Counted from the first letter of the stretch, positions 19,201 to 26,688 are shown. The stretch: DNA of 64,000 nt from Sedimentisphaerales bacterium (GCA_016930745.1 JAFGGE010000031.1:1-64000), one strand, 5' to 3'. Numbers and translations are program-made. Notes: generated by a model from the letters alone, not told the origin.

Positions 19201-19722
19201 CTGGAACTCAGTTATTTTTGGTATTTGGGGGAGGATTTGATCTCCACGGACGTAAGGCCTGAGTTGCTTGCGGAACCGGGACAATATGCCTTCCAATTGA
19301 TCGTTGGTAACGGAACGGATCAATCCCAGCCCAGCCAGGTGACTATGATCGTAATGGCGGCCGTCGAGCTGCCCCTGGTATGTACTCCCCAACGAATCGA
19401 GGCAGGCACTCTGGATCGTTGGCTGAAGGCCTATTTCCTGTTGACGGGCATTGCGATCGATCAGGTGGATCTTACAATCCCGCTGACGCTGGAAACCACA
19501 GGGCAGGAATCGACTCTGGTTCTGGCCAGCATGACCGACGACGGGATCATCGGATTGCAGGTGGCCTTTGATTTGAACCTGTTTACGAATGCCATGGAGC
19601 CGTCACAGGAGACGCCGATAGCGCTTACCGTTCTCGGGCGGTTGCGGAGCGGGCAGATTTTCTATGGAAGAACGGAAATTCGCTTTGTAGAAAAACCTGT
19701 CGTCGTGGATCGACGTCGATAA
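7222..19722 (+). CDS. Giant (4166 aa) secreted multimodular protein: seven right-handed beta-helix domains, BACON-like, Calx-beta-like, PKD, nidogen-like and TolB-like propeller modules
   Basis: Signal peptide; seven parallel beta-helix blocks ending in 'SPCIDAG...DMGAYE'-type motifs; 'NSGGGPLEWQITKNCSWLTLS'-type BACON-like domains; PKD 'DAGPDQHVLQTGQAIILDGSNS'; one continuous ORF with GGAGGG upstream of the ATG. Confidence 0.9.
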   Translation: MRSLVCTSVQVFFCTILGVSAGFGAVLRVPSGEYSTLDAALSASTPGDEVWVAQGIYLPDTSGLTDPRQAVFSLVDGVAVYGGFASSGSDWSQRNPAAYPTVLSGDLLGNDDAKADPDDPTRTDNCYHVIDASNTGSSTILDGFIIAGGYAVPTVNWPNNCGGGLLALSSQARIAGCRLERNFANQGGGLYTADSSLSLVGCLFLTNAAVEAGGAAYLTGEADFSSLIGCMFLGNSANAGGAIGVDRSNPDLINAVMSGNTSMQGAAIFNYRGKPRLINGSISGNHAVGVGGGILATGRNSAVMIANSILWGNTHGSGGGQTSQLAGGAYDVSYSCIQNWDGSLGGSGNIGIDPQFTDSDGADDIPGSEDDVLVLVSGSPCIDAGDNTAVPESMVTDIAGSPRFLDDPQTPDSGHGTAPIVDMGAYEGAVQLILVSVETLIVPEGQTADFAVSLEADPGGSVEVTVILTGDPDLSLVSGSTMVFNSANYAQGQTVRIAAAEDGDWTNGTGTISLSAIGYVTATLSAMEADNDMPTELFVDASATGSGRGTSWADAMVRLEDAFAEAAQLPTLQAIYVAEGTHTPAKQDGNQAATFALRNGLAIYGGFPAGGASMQDRDPISYPTILSGDLNGNDAGALTDMNRSENVFHVVTTEGVDSTAVLDGFVITAGHGQGPDGTYRNGSGLYNVGGSPTVINCVFRLNGGQDCYGGAVYNEAGSPLFASCRFENNTAGENGAGGAMYNASAEATLIHCVFDGNTAYGGGGLCNDDSDAVIEHSRFEENSAVGQGGAIYNRNSSSPVIRLSHFLGNTADTGGAVRNDNLSSPTIQNSLLMQNIARQGGAVYNFDASEAVLVNCTLVGNNASDKTGGLYNQMSNPVLTNCIVWGNTGPDSPLENQLSGGASVVHYCCIEGLADDLGGQGNIGDDPRLAFLSDPRPVSGSPCVDTGTNTPAGGITETDLDGIIRILDGRGDGQAIVDMGAYEFDRTTPRLAVSLSSFVFEAMQNRPNPADQQLQIRNSGGGPLEWQITKNCSWLTLSKDTGISTEQIETVNLSVDISGLDPGNYDCPLTITSTGATDSPKIIEIHLVVQTEPLEGIIRVPVDAATIQEAIDRAETDDHVVLLPGTYTENIQFKGKQIVVRSTDPENPQTVAQTVIRSAGNGSVVTFAGSEQEQTQLLGLTITGADSTEPGAGIHGNLTKATVSRCIIRNNQTAGPGGGIRGLDGRITHCVIVDNRSGQRGGGLAGCSGQIHNCLIADNHAPEGAGMVYCSGNIVNCTIVNNTAESAGGGLRFCEGSIVNCIIWENSPDQISEGSPPVFSCVPAEYPGPGNLHVDPGFIQTPGNYQLVPDSPCIDAGSNHPEELWGGGEEDYFTELFLGSSSGEPFDLSNKAVTFTPGGLNGYWTRLEDTSAFFTSPSGGQTLTLSDDHFLEVAVGQGKTISFFDQQYNRFYVGSNGYVTFDQGDTNLSGSLSSHFSRVRIAGMMCDLYPPGSGQVSWKQLSDRIAVTFENIPECCNNTPKVSFQIEMFFDGRIRITWLTVLLDRSVVVGLSQGGGIPGGYNTGNFPESDMSEYSGSDVGPFAPEPLAEKDLAGGDRLLDGDNNGIPVADMGAYETRVEVPVFDVYPHIIHFWIYNDASNLSDQILHVCNRGGSILSWEIVENCPWLTLSAAAGDCIGEIDEIALRVDIANLPLGLHTCQLTVQSENAYNSPQTVQVQLHIYEGHIYVPQDTETIQQAIEFAGEGDVVLVAPGIYREHIDFRGKTITVSGSNPENWEVVSQTILDGQGLEGSVVTFANGEGLQARLTGLTIQAGTGTRDDSNSWATYYRGAGIYCDQASPTIERNLIQDNICPSGDYLYGYGAGVYCRYSEATITRNIIQGNIANYGGGICVESGQTTIANNLIVSNEATYGGGGLYIGSSVFLINNTISDNTSGNGGNLYVSGQALAVNNIITFAVSGGGVYWSGWHRLEMGDRFAYNNVWNNLPTDYSENGDMSDATGSFGNISTSPRFVDRSDGNYCIQTDSASVNACPLDWAARVGSLDLDGNARIFAHRIDMGAYETAAYYAPFSDAGPDQHVLQTGQAIILDGSNSYFDADADRQEYSWSQISGPVVDLTSPTSPTTTFVPDTAGVYRFELVVFDGENYSQPDGIVVVVGNRPPIAVTQPYLLYTAPVSGGDWNIYLDGSESYDPDPGDELTYAWRQLSGPPVQLYNTNQAIANFRYQQQGIYEFELVVSDGIETGAAAVVRVVTALPQSTYQSQGTLSIQVPGISFYNLRFPALSGSNIAVSGEYWDNGYRWDILVKDLENPAAEAKRFMGTNGLNLNPQIDGDLVVWSGTAAEVDPYNPGMVNTSVFVGKLSTGQQKILRQSSATTSYSLPVVSGNLVIWLEHEGLDLNDTENKWLNAPFHIQGADVSDWDNPTFFTVVRNAGRRDPFPSQSLSSTYSLPNVLDIDGCTLVYEGHGDIYGADVTNPDNIRVFPICLQPGRQYEPAISGKTVVWTDEKNDRGDIYAADLSPHTMIRPFGLYVGSGRQTEPALDGRTIVVNESSYLRFYSLSRTGSLVSIPVGYQYGSGPTISGRWAAWSEYGNVRLMTLESHYTIADGPVENITLAQQYDYIQHAIQAASANDEIVVQPGRYRENIHFMGKNLTLRSLDPSDDSVVRRTVIEGLGNDSAVQFEGTEIRECELAGVTITGGYGALGGGIKGNYSQATIRRCLITNNIATIAGGGMQSVNGWIDSCQIIRNQTYGYGGGLAGCQGRISNCLIAESHALGGVALNNCDGTIVNCTIAGNTAEKEGVVNGCDGFIGNSIFWNNTAEMIFFTSSEPVFCCYPGGSGNGNLDNDPLFVLEGDYHIRPDSPCVDTGTEQVDNGLDETDLEGVLRVLDGNNDHNVVVDMGAFETSPTGPRIALSRRDIVLDAIEGQDMIGSTSVLLRNCGEGILNWKIRTDSSWLEVTPSQSQTGSETVSLEITAQSSTMESGAYYGTIQVVDETALNNPQSIQITLQIHQIVHYVPADFSTIQAAVMAAGDGDTIIVSEGIYQENIDFLGKNITVRSINPEDPSIVMATWIQAKEFGPVVRFAGTEGIDCVLSGFTVTGGDNSSHGGGIEGNGMQGIIEYCRIQNNQSAQAGGGVHGVMGIVRNCIISGNEAQVGGAFAGSHGDIINCLIVDNHASTGSALNNCDGRILHCTIVNNTADSESVIRYCDGEITNCILWNNTPSALFSSVQPVHTCFPDGASGQGNINADPKFVSDVDFRLSFDSPCIEAGMDAGVTVDLEGAYRPYDVPDVDNNGALPDYDMGAYEYDPRPSIIVHPASLRFEMNLGQEVPEPLILTIRNGRMGTLNWTISEYCDWMSVDAASGQTDAGAVSHVAVSVQTDTLEAGQYACDLVVSDPQATNNPQHVSVTLIIHGPTLHVSPGVFDFTAERNGTNPPDQYLTIANTGGGQLHWAIAYDCTWLSADRVAGETADTDSVALSVDIAGLSWGNYNGVLTVYDTADPEGQLNGKQILVRLTITGPRIYVSSSHMSFHMRPGASAADQILLIENRGSGILNWTLYEDCPWLEASPADGTTASAAQEITLHLADVSNMEQGIYSCDLMISDEHAVNSPLSIRVDLHIRSALQVPGEYNTIQAAIDAAAEGEVIIVAEGTYREHINFLGKNILVTGTDPENPSVVANTIIDGQGLGSVVTFVNAEGPGAVLTGFTITGGGNGTAYDAQGESAFWGAGIFCASSSPTICCNRIIANGTLQGTELYGGGIACLESSALVDRNIIASNMADAGAGVIVWMGNPLISNNLIYANTAGEVAGGMALVFGGRAFNNTIDRNSSEEAGGNLYCYQAVVKNNLITRATSGGGVLMVVQTQPPDVSGFAYNCVWGNTGGNYQFEDGQGIGDLTGQNGNISYDPLYAGQQDYRLIEGSPCFNAGSPDDSYDGWRDFAGRPRVLGGRVDIGAYEIPVGLLPIADAGTDGTFFADSTGTAAITLDGSGSHDPTGLELSYFWYLGEDLISTDVRPELLAEPGQYAFQLIVGNGTDQSQPSQVTMIVMAAVELPLVCTPQRIEAGTLDRWLKAYFLLTGIAIDQVDLTIPLTLETTGQESTLVLASMTDDGIIGLQVAFDLNLFTNAMEPSQETPIALTVLGRLRSGQIFYGRTEIRFVEKPVVVDRRR
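11311..11965 (+). other. Nidogen-like domain inserted within the C-terminal cap of beta-helix module 3
   Basis: 'EEDYFTELFLGSSSGEPFDLSNKAVTFTPGG...FYVGSNGYVTF...VSWKQLSDRIAVTFENIP...FQIEMFFDGRIRITWL' sits between 'SPCIDAGSN' and 'DRLLDGDNNGIPVADMGAYE'. Confidence 0.6.
14006..15045 (+). other. Predicted TolB/WD40-like beta-propeller module inside the giant protein
   Basis: Repeated blades: 'PALSGSNIAVSGEYWD', 'PQIDGDLVVWSG', 'PVVSGNLVIWLEH', 'NVLDIDGCTLVYEG', 'PAISGKTVVWTDEKNDRGDIYAADL', 'PALDGRTIVVNES', 'PTISGRWAAWSEYG'. Confidence 0.6.
17149..18087 (+). repeat. Three tandem ~104-aa BACON-like domains (coding repeats)
   Basis: Starts at 17149 (PSIIVHPASLRFEM), 17461 (PTLHVSPGVFDFTA), 17776 (PRIYVSSSHMSFHM); each has a 'NW/HW...CxW(L/M)' core. 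Confidence 0.75.
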
Positions 19723-19747
19723 AAACCAGCACGGCGGAAGGAAAGAA

Positions 19748-19782
19748 ACGTCGGAGAGACAGTCGCTTGAATGAGCCGACGT
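19748..19782 (-). terminator. Possible terminator of the isochorismatase-like gene
   Basis: ACGTCGG...CCGACGT perfect inverted repeat followed on the minus strand by TTTCTTTCC. Confidence 0.35.
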
Positions 19783-19793
19783 CAAGTTCTCTG

Positions 19794-20483
19794 TCAGGCG
19801 CGGACGCGGTAATGGCAGTCGGCCTTTCCGCGGCAGATGTCGCAATCGCAGACGCCGACCAGATGAAGGTGGCTCGGTCCCAGGGCGGTTTTTGTGTCGA
19901 TCATATTGGCGCCTTTGGCTTCCATCTGCCGCAGAGCGATATCGGCCAATTCCTTGTCGCGGTATCCTACGGCGTCCGTGATGACAGTCACATTACGGCG
20001 TCGGGCCAGCAATCCCAGCACCGTCGATTTTACAGCGCATTCGGTCAACGCGCCGAAAACGACGAATTCGGTCACTTTCAATTCACTCAGGATTCGATCC
20101 GCCCGGGGTTCATCGAACGGATCATCGCATCGTTTGTCCACGATAATCTGGTCATAGCGGCGTAAAATATCCCGAGGCAGATCCGTGCATCCATCGGCGG
20201 TGAAAGAGATATGCCGGTTACGAATCGTATAAGGCACTTTTTTCTGTCCGGCGGTTCCCTCCACACAAAAATCCAGACGGGAGTGGTTGGCCGGATTGAT
20301 CCGAGCGGTAGAAATCATGCGAATGTTCTTGAGACGGGCCCATGCCATCAGACGGCGGATATTGGCCAGGACGGACGGGTGATTTCTCGCACACAGTGTG
20401 CCATTGGCCAATAAATAATCGCGCTGGGTATCGATATCCACGATGATGCGTATTCGTCGTAAAGTAATCACCGGTCGTATCAT
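19794..20483 (-). CDS. Isochorismatase-like cysteine hydrolase
   Basis: 'IIVDIDTQRDYLL', 'VDKRCDDPF', 'VVFGALTECAVKSTVLGLLAR' correspond to the D-K-C arrangement of the family. Confidence 0.75.
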   Translation of the reverse strand: MIRPVITLRRIRIIVDIDTQRDYLLANGTLCARNHPSVLANIRRLMAWARLKNIRMISTARINPANHSRLDFCVEGTAGQKKVPYTIRNRHISFTADGCTDLPRDILRRYDQIIVDKRCDDPFDEPRADRILSELKVTEFVVFGALTECAVKSTVLGLLARRRNVTVITDAVGYRDKELADIALRQMEAKGANMIDTKTALGPSHLHLVGVCDCDICRGKADCHYRVRA

Positions 20484-20704
20484 ATTATCGGACCCTTTGT
20501 TTACCCGGCTCTAGCGATCCATAGCCCGTTTTTCTACGATGAGTCGGCAGAGGAGTTCTGATAATTCCTGTCGGATACTATGGGTCTTGACTTTACCCGG
20601 AAATTATGGCAAAATAAGAGGGGATTGGCACTGGATCAAATTCTCCGGACCATAGGCCTATACGATGGCATTCTGCCGAGGCGGGGAGGGAATTTTTCTA
20701 TTTT

Positions 20705-21373
20705 ATGCTGGTACACAGGAAAAAACGTGTTTTACAGGATTATAAAGGGATTTCCGTTTGTTTGGACGATCTGCCGCGTCCTTTGTGCTTTCCGGCTCTG
20801 TTTGGACGCACGGCTCCGGTCCATGTCGAAATCGGCTCGGGCAAGGGTACGTTTCTGCTGCATCAGGCCCGGCATAATCCGGAGAGTGACTTTCTTGGAG
20901 TGGAATGGGCCAATGCCTATTATCGCTCTGCCGTGGACCGATTTGGACGATGGGGCTTGAGTAATGTTCGAATGGTCCGTACGGAGGCGTCCGTCTGGGT
21001 CCGCAACTGGCTTCCGGATGCCTCCGTAGACGGATTCCACATTTACTTCCCGGACCCCTGGCCCAAAAAAAAGCATCGTAAGCGACGTTTTTTCCAAGGC
21101 GCCAACCTTGTCGAGCTGGAACGTATCCTCAAACCGGCAGGGGGGATTCAGTTTGTAACCGATTCCGAGGATTATTTCCAACAGGCTTTACGAGAACTGG
21201 AAAAGGAATGTCGGCAACTGAAGCCGACCGCGTTCGTTCCGGCCGCAGCGGCCGGCCAGGGGGAGTGGGTGGGAACTAATTATGAACGGAAATATCGCCG
21301 GGAAAACAGGCCGCTTTATAAACTGGCTTTTTCGAAAATCGAATGCACTAAAATGTGCTCTGGGAACGTCTGA
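20705..21373 (+). CDS. trmB: tRNA (guanine-N7-)-methyltransferase
   Basis: 'VHVEIGSGKGTFLLHQA..P..DFLGVEWANAYYRSAVDR', 'DGFHIYFPDPWPKKKHRKRRFFQ' are TrmB hallmarks. Confidence 0.9.
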   Translation: MLVHRKKRVLQDYKGISVCLDDLPRPLCFPALFGRTAPVHVEIGSGKGTFLLHQARHNPESDFLGVEWANAYYRSAVDRFGRWGLSNVRMVRTEASVWVRNWLPDASVDGFHIYFPDPWPKKKHRKRRFFQGANLVELERILKPAGGIQFVTDSEDYFQQALRELEKECRQLKPTAFVPAAAAGQGEWVGTNYERKYRRENRPLYKLAFSKIECTKMCSGNV

Positions 21374-21442
21374 TAATTCCCCGATGGATGGGTTGGCAGA
21401 GTCCGTGAAGGAGAACGAAAGACGAATGCAGGAACCATGTGA

Positions 21443-22615
21443 ATGAGCGAAATCACGGTGTTCAAACGGGGGCGGGTGCAGGAACGGCGGTTTGTGTCCG
21501 GACAGGACTGCGATGAATGTTTTCTGTTCGTGGAAGGCGCCGAATCCGTCCCGTTCGAGCAGGCCCTGCGGATCATGGAGCAGGAATACTTCCGGGCCAT
21601 GGACGAGTTGGGTCTGGACGGCAACTCCGTTGTCTATCGCCGGTTCTTTGTCAGCGACGCGAATAACCAGGTCGATCTGCTGAAAAATTCGCCTTTGTGC
21701 GGCGATGGGGCCGGCAAAGAGCAGGTCGCCGCTTCGATTATCCAGCAGCCTCCGTTGAATGGCTCCAAAATCGCCATGTTCGCCTATCATATCGCCTCCC
21801 GAACTCCGTTGCGCAAAAAAGCCGTCTCCAACCAGCAGATCCTTGTGCAACGGGACGGGATCAGTCAACTGTGGTTTACCAATCTGGCTGAAGTCGACGG
21901 CAACCGCAATTCCGGCCAGCAGACAGAGGTCTTGCTCCAGCAGCTCATTGATGTGCTGGCCGAACATAACGCTACTCTGGCCGACAATGTCGTGCGGACC
22001 TGGGTGTATGTTAGGGATGTGGACCGAAATTACAAAGGAATGGTCGATGCACGACGAGAATTCTTCGCCCGGCACGGATTAACCGCCGATACCCATTTCA
22101 TCGCCAGCACCGGAATTGAAGGTCATGGCGCCAACGCGCATACGCTGGTTTCGCTGGACGCCCTGTCGCTGCTGGGTTTACGGCCGGGGCAGCTTCGCTA
22201 TCTCAGGGCGCACGATTACCTCTGCGATACGATGGACTACAACGTTACGTTCGAGCGGGGCACTCGCATTGCCTTCCGGGATCGATTTCACTTTCATATT
22301 TCCGGCACGGCCAGCATCGATAAGAACGGCGCTGTGGCCCATGTCGGAGATGTAGTCAAACAGACGGCCAGGGCCTTTGAAAATACGGCGGCTCTGCTGG
22401 CCGATGGAGGCGCCAAGCTCAGCGATCTGATGTATGTGCTGGTCTATCTGCGCGATCTGAGCGATGCCCCGGTGGTGCGGAAGTATCTGTGCAACGTGGT
22501 TTCGGATATCCCCTGCATCCTGCTGGCGGCGCCGGTGTGCCGTCCCAAGTGGCTCGTGGAGATCGAAGGCGTCGCCATCACCGGCAATATGAATCCGACT
22601 CTGCCGGAATTCTGA
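21443..22615 (+). CDS. Two-half Rid (YjgF)-family / chorismatase (FkbO/Hyg5)-like protein
   Basis: N-terminal half ending in 'DNVVRTWVYVRDVDRNYKGMVDARREFFARHG'; C-terminal RidA-like 'FHISGTASIDKNGAVAHVGDVVKQTARAFENTAALLADGGAKLSDLMYVLVYLRDLSD'. Confidence 0.65.
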   Translation: MSEITVFKRGRVQERRFVSGQDCDECFLFVEGAESVPFEQALRIMEQEYFRAMDELGLDGNSVVYRRFFVSDANNQVDLLKNSPLCGDGAGKEQVAASIIQQPPLNGSKIAMFAYHIASRTPLRKKAVSNQQILVQRDGISQLWFTNLAEVDGNRNSGQQTEVLLQQLIDVLAEHNATLADNVVRTWVYVRDVDRNYKGMVDARREFFARHGLTADTHFIASTGIEGHGANAHTLVSLDALSLLGLRPGQLRYLRAHDYLCDTMDYNVTFERGTRIAFRDRFHFHISGTASIDKNGAVAHVGDVVKQTARAFENTAALLADGGAKLSDLMYVLVYLRDLSDAPVVRKYLCNVVSDIPCILLAAPVCRPKWLVEIEGVAITGNMNPTLPEF

Positions 22616-22718
22616 TGATCCAACGAGATCGAAAACATTACCCCATGCTAACGACCGCACGAGCCGAATGGAGATAGGCCTCTGCCGCTGGAGGAACCGC
22701 CGTCCATCCTGGCGACTT

Positions 22719-24743
22719 TTATTCTGCCGCAAGTTTTTTTGCTGCCGCCACAACAGCATTGCTGGTGATACCGAAACCCTCGAAACACTTTCCCTGCGGG
22801 GCGGATGCGCCAAAGGTACTCATGCCAATAAAGATTCCATTGGCGCCGATGTACTTATGCCAGCCCAATTCGACGCCCGCTTCGACGGCGACACGCGCCT
22901 TGACCGACGGGGGCAGCACGGAATCCTTGTATGCCTTGTCCTGTTTTTCAAACAACTCCCATGACGGCATGGAAACCACCTGCGCCTTGATGCCTTCCTC
23001 GGCCAGTTTGCCTGCCGCTTCGATGGCCAGCTTGACTTCCGAACCGGTCGCCAGCAGCAGCACGTCCGGCTTGTCCTGCTTGATCAGCACATACGCGCCT
23101 TTAGCGACCCCCTCGCAGGCCTTGCCGTATTTGCTCTGATCCAAGACGGGCAGTCCCTGTCGGGTCAAAGCCAATACGACCGGGCCGACGGGATTCTCAA
23201 GCGTCCACTTCCACGCATATGCGGTCTCTATGGCGTCGGCGGGGCGGAACACGATCATGTTGGGTATGGCCCGTAACGACGCGATATGCTCGACGGGTTG
23301 ATGGGTCGGGCCGTCCTCGCCCACGCCGATACTGTCGTGAGTACAGACGAAGATCGTCGGATACTTGGAAATGGCAGCCACCCGTATGGCCCCTCGCATG
23401 TAATCGCTGAAGACCATGAACGTACCGCCGTAAGGACGGATGCCGCTGACGGCCAGGCCGTTCATCACCGCACCCATCGCATGTTCGCGAACCCCGTAAC
23501 GGATGTACCGGCCGGAGGGATTGGCCTTCTGGAAATCCGCAGCGCCCTTGAACTGGGTGTTGTTGGAAGGAGTCAGATCCGCCGAACCGCCCAGCACCAG
23601 AGGCAGATGCGGCATCAGGGCGTTCAGTGTCGAGCCGGAGGCTTTTCGGGTAGCGACACTGGTACCAACTTCGAAGGCAGGCAACAGCGAGGCCAGATCG
23701 ACGCCCAGCTTGCCGGCCTGCATATTCCTTATCTCGGCGGCCAGATCGGGATACTTCTTTTCGTACCGGGCGAATTTGCCGTCCTCGGCCTTCTGCAGGG
23801 CTGCGCCTTTGTCCTTCATCGCAGCCATGTGTTTGTAGACCGCTTCGGGAACGTGGAATTTCTTATTTGGATCCCAGCCGAAATTCTTCTTGATCAGGGC
23901 GATCTCTTCATCGCCCAGCGGCGCTCCGTGGGCGGTATGCGTATCCTGGAAATTGGGCGAACCGAAACCGATATGCGAACGGAAGGCGATGATGCTGGGA
24001 CGATCCTTCTCGGCCTGGGCGTTCTGGATGGCTTTTTCCAGGGCATTCATGTCCGTGCCGTCACCGGGGACCTGCTGGACATACCAGCCATAAGCTTCGT
24101 ACCGTTTGGCCCGGTCTTCGGTAAAGGACAGCGATGTGTTTCCGTCGATGGTGATGTGATTGTCGTCGTAGAGGACGATCAGATTATCCAGTCCCAGGTG
24201 GCCGGCCAGGCTGGAGGACTCGGCGCCGACGCCTTCCTGAAGGCATCCGTCTCCGCTGAGGACGTAAACAGTATAGTCGAACAGATCCAGGCCGTCCTTG
24301 TTATACCGGCTGGCCAGGTACTTGCCCGCGATCGCCATCCCGACGGCGTTGCCCAGGCCCTGGCCGAGCGGCCCTGTGGTGACTTCCACGCCCGGGGTAT
24401 GCCCGTATTCGGGGTGGCCGGGGGTCTTAGAGCCCCACTGCCGGAAGTTTTTCAACTCATCCAGAGGCAGATCGTACCCGCACAGGTGCAGCAGCGAATA
24501 CAGCAGCATCGAGCCGTGCCCGGCTGACAGGACAAACCGATCCCGGTTTATCAGCTTCGGATTGGCGGGATTGAACCGGAAATGTCGCGTCCAGAGCGTA
24601 TAGGCGGCCGCCGCCATGCCCATCGGCATGCCGGGATGACCGGATTTAGCGGCCTGGACGCCGTCCATGCTTAAAAAACGGATTGTCTGGATACACAATT
24701 CGTCGATGTCGGATACGCCCCTGGTCTTCAATGCCTCTGCCAT
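22719..24743 (-). CDS. tkt: Transketolase
   Basis: '[18 protein letters not shown]', '[20 protein letters not shown]', '[14 protein letters not shown]', '[19 protein letters not shown]'. Confidence 0.95.
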   Translation of the reverse strand: MAEALKTRGVSDIDELCIQTIRFLSMDGVQAAKSGHPGMPMGMAAAAYTLWTRHFRFNPANPKLINRDRFVLSAGHGSMLLYSLLHLCGYDLPLDELKNFRQWGSKTPGHPEYGHTPGVEVTTGPLGQGLGNAVGMAIAGKYLASRYNKDGLDLFDYTVYVLSGDGCLQEGVGAESSSLAGHLGLDNLIVLYDDNHITIDGNTSLSFTEDRAKRYEAYGWYVQQVPGDGTDMNALEKAIQNAQAEKDRPSIIAFRSHIGFGSPNFQDTHTAHGAPLGDEEIALIKKNFGWDPNKKFHVPEAVYKHMAAMKDKGAALQKAEDGKFARYEKKYPDLAAEIRNMQAGKLGVDLASLLPAFEVGTSVATRKASGSTLNALMPHLPLVLGGSADLTPSNNTQFKGAADFQKANPSGRYIRYGVREHAMGAVMNGLAVSGIRPYGGTFMVFSDYMRGAIRVAAISKYPTIFVCTHDSIGVGEDGPTHQPVEHIASLRAIPNMIVFRPADAIETAYAWKWTLENPVGPVVLALTRQGLPVLDQSKYGKACEGVAKGAYVLIKQDKPDVLLLATGSEVKLAIEAAGKLAEEGIKAQVVSMPSWELFEKQDKAYKDSVLPPSVKARVAVEAGVELGWHKYIGANGIFIGMSTFGASAPQGKCFEGFGITSNAVVAAAKKLAAE

Positions 24744-24917
24744 TCTGTAGTTCCTGTCACAACTTGCGGTTTTCTGTCTTCCCTATACACGCCCGGACGG
24801 CGGGTGCAGCATAATAGAGGATAAAACATACCAGATCTGGCCGGGGATGCAAGCGTCTTTTCTGCAACCAATCTATGGATATATGATCCGTTTCCCCGCT
24901 TTATTGCGAAAAAAGTT

Positions 24918-24952
24918 TTCAGGCCCGTATTGGTTAGCAATACGGGCCTGAA
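24918..24952 (-). terminator. Rho-independent terminator (minus strand)
   Basis: 14-bp perfect stem TTCAGGCCCGTATT/AATACGGGCCTGAA with 7-nt loop; minus-strand read continues AAACTTTTTTCGC. Just downstream of the 24983-26380 gene. Confidence 0.85.
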
Positions 24953-24982
24953 TTTGTTGGATTCATTTCTTCGACGACTTTC

Positions 24983-26380
24983 TCAGTTACCGCAGTGGGT
25001 CAGGACATCGGTGCAATTGAGCCAATTGACGACGATAAGGGCCACGAAATCTTCCAGATCTACGATGCAGTCCCTATTCTGGTCGGCTGCGTTATAAGGA
25101 GTTCCCGTGCTCATATGCGACGCGTCACAGGGGGTGTCTCCGACGATAATTTGCACGGTATCGGAGGTCTGCCATTCGCTGTCGTCAGCCGTCAACATGA
25201 ATTCGTATGTGCCTCTGGCAGTAATGGTTACGCTTGTCGTCTCCGTATTGTCGGGACTGATCGTCACACTTGGCGCCCCATTGGCCACCTGGGTCCATTG
25301 CACGGTATAAGCCCCGGGAGGATTGGGCAATCCGTCATCGGATGTGATCCCTTCCAGCAGGATCACCTCCTGGCCGGGAGTGCCGCCCATACCGAGCCAT
25401 GCCACCTGATCCGGTCCGGCGTCGGCGAAAGGCGCATCGTTATTGTTGGTATAGAAATTCCAGGTCGAACCGGGAATCAGATCGGCCGGCGGCGCCCCGA
25501 GACTGGGATCGTAACAATCCACGATCCAGTAATACGTGGTCCGGTTCATCAGCGGGACGAAAGAGGGGAAATTGGCCGCGCTCAGATCGACGCTGGCAGC
25601 ATCCGCGTCAAGCGTGACCTTATCCATCTGCAAGCGGTTCGGATCAAGGCCAAAGTACACATCGCATACGATCGCCGTGCCGGGGATATTGGGATCCGGA
25701 TTCGTCCAGGACAAAGCCGACAGGCTCGTCGGGAGGGTATTGGCCCGGTGAGCGGGGATCGGATTACGGGCGCCTCTGGGCCGTTCGGTGAAGTTAATGA
25801 CAGGCTGCTGTGCCTCGATGTCGTGATCATGGGTGGAAAAATTAAGCAGATTTGGAGAATTATGCAGGACAAACTGCACGATTCCATCCGTATCGTTCTG
25901 CAGGGCCGCCAGAACATCGATATCAAATGAGTCGCCAGCAAAACCATCTGTAAATTCCACTGTCGTAAGGAAGGTCGTTTTTGTCGGATCGAGAAGCCCC
26001 AGACTGGCCGGATCGTTTCCAGGGGCATTATTCCAGGTGATATTTCCTTCGGTCCAGTCTTGGTTTACGCGATAATCGTCGTTGACATAAGATACATCGA
26101 AACGCTGGCTGCCGTCTTTGCCCTCATGCAAAGACACAATGAGAGTGGCCGTTTCAAGACTACCGACATCCAGCGCGCCGATATTGAATTTGATCCAGGA
26201 CTTGCCGCCATTCGAGGAAGCCCTGACGCTGAGTTTGCTGCCGTCGGTGCGATTCTCGTCGGCACGGGTTCCGCCTTCGGTCCTGCAGCTAACTTCCGCT
26301 ACAATACCGGCACATACATAGCCTCCAAGAAAACACAAAACAAAAAATACGACACCTACTTTACTCGTTCTCATCTTCAT
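24983..26380 (-). CDS. Secreted DNRLRE/PKD protein with single F-hand tail (paralog of 5248-6657)
   Basis: Signal peptide; 'QDWTEGNITWNNAPGNDPASLGLL'; PKD 'FADAGPDQVAWLG...YEFMLTADDSEWQTSDTVQI'; tail 'NAADQNRDCIVDLEDFVALIVVNWLNCTDVLTHCGN'. Confidence 0.8.
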   Translation of the reverse strand: MKMRTSKVGVVFFVLCFLGGYVCAGIVAEVSCRTEGGTRADENRTDGSKLSVRASSNGGKSWIKFNIGALDVGSLETATLIVSLHEGKDGSQRFDVSYVNDDYRVNQDWTEGNITWNNAPGNDPASLGLLDPTKTTFLTTVEFTDGFAGDSFDIDVLAALQNDTDGIVQFVLHNSPNLLNFSTHDHDIEAQQPVINFTERPRGARNPIPAHRANTLPTSLSALSWTNPDPNIPGTAIVCDVYFGLDPNRLQMDKVTLDADAASVDLSAANFPSFVPLMNRTTYYWIVDCYDPSLGAPPADLIPGSTWNFYTNNNDAPFADAGPDQVAWLGMGGTPGQEVILLEGITSDDGLPNPPGAYTVQWTQVANGAPSVTISPDNTETTSVTITARGTYEFMLTADDSEWQTSDTVQIIVGDTPCDASHMSTGTPYNAADQNRDCIVDLEDFVALIVVNWLNCTDVLTHCGN

Positions 26381-26599
26381 TCCTCCGACTCAAAAGGGAT
26401 AGTAATAGATTCTCATTGTACACATTTGTTTATTCGGATACGGATTGACAACGAAAAAAGCAGGGCAAAGACGGTGGGGCATCGTGTGTCGGTTCCCGCC
26501 TCTTCTGTGCAAAGGGTCGTCGACAATACAGAAAACACCCTTTCGAAACATGCGTTTCCATCCTCCAAATACGAAAAAAGCCACCTTTCAAGTGTGTCC

Positions 26600-26628
26600 A
26601 GAATAACACTCTTGGCCGTTCTTTTCAA
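26600..26628 (-). promoter_or_regulatory. Putative promoter (TTGAAA-17-TATTCT) for 24983-26380
   Basis: Minus strand TTGAAA (26628-26623), 17 nt, TATTCT (26605-26600); implies a ~210-nt leader. Confidence 0.45.
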
Positions 26629-26688
26629 GAAAAACGCATAAAAATCTTGTTCAGGGGTATTTTTCCCATGTGCGGAAAAAAGCCCTTC

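Noticed and set aside
23286-24527. 413-aa ORF opposite transketolase
   Set aside because: Antisense shadow of a highly conserved enzyme.
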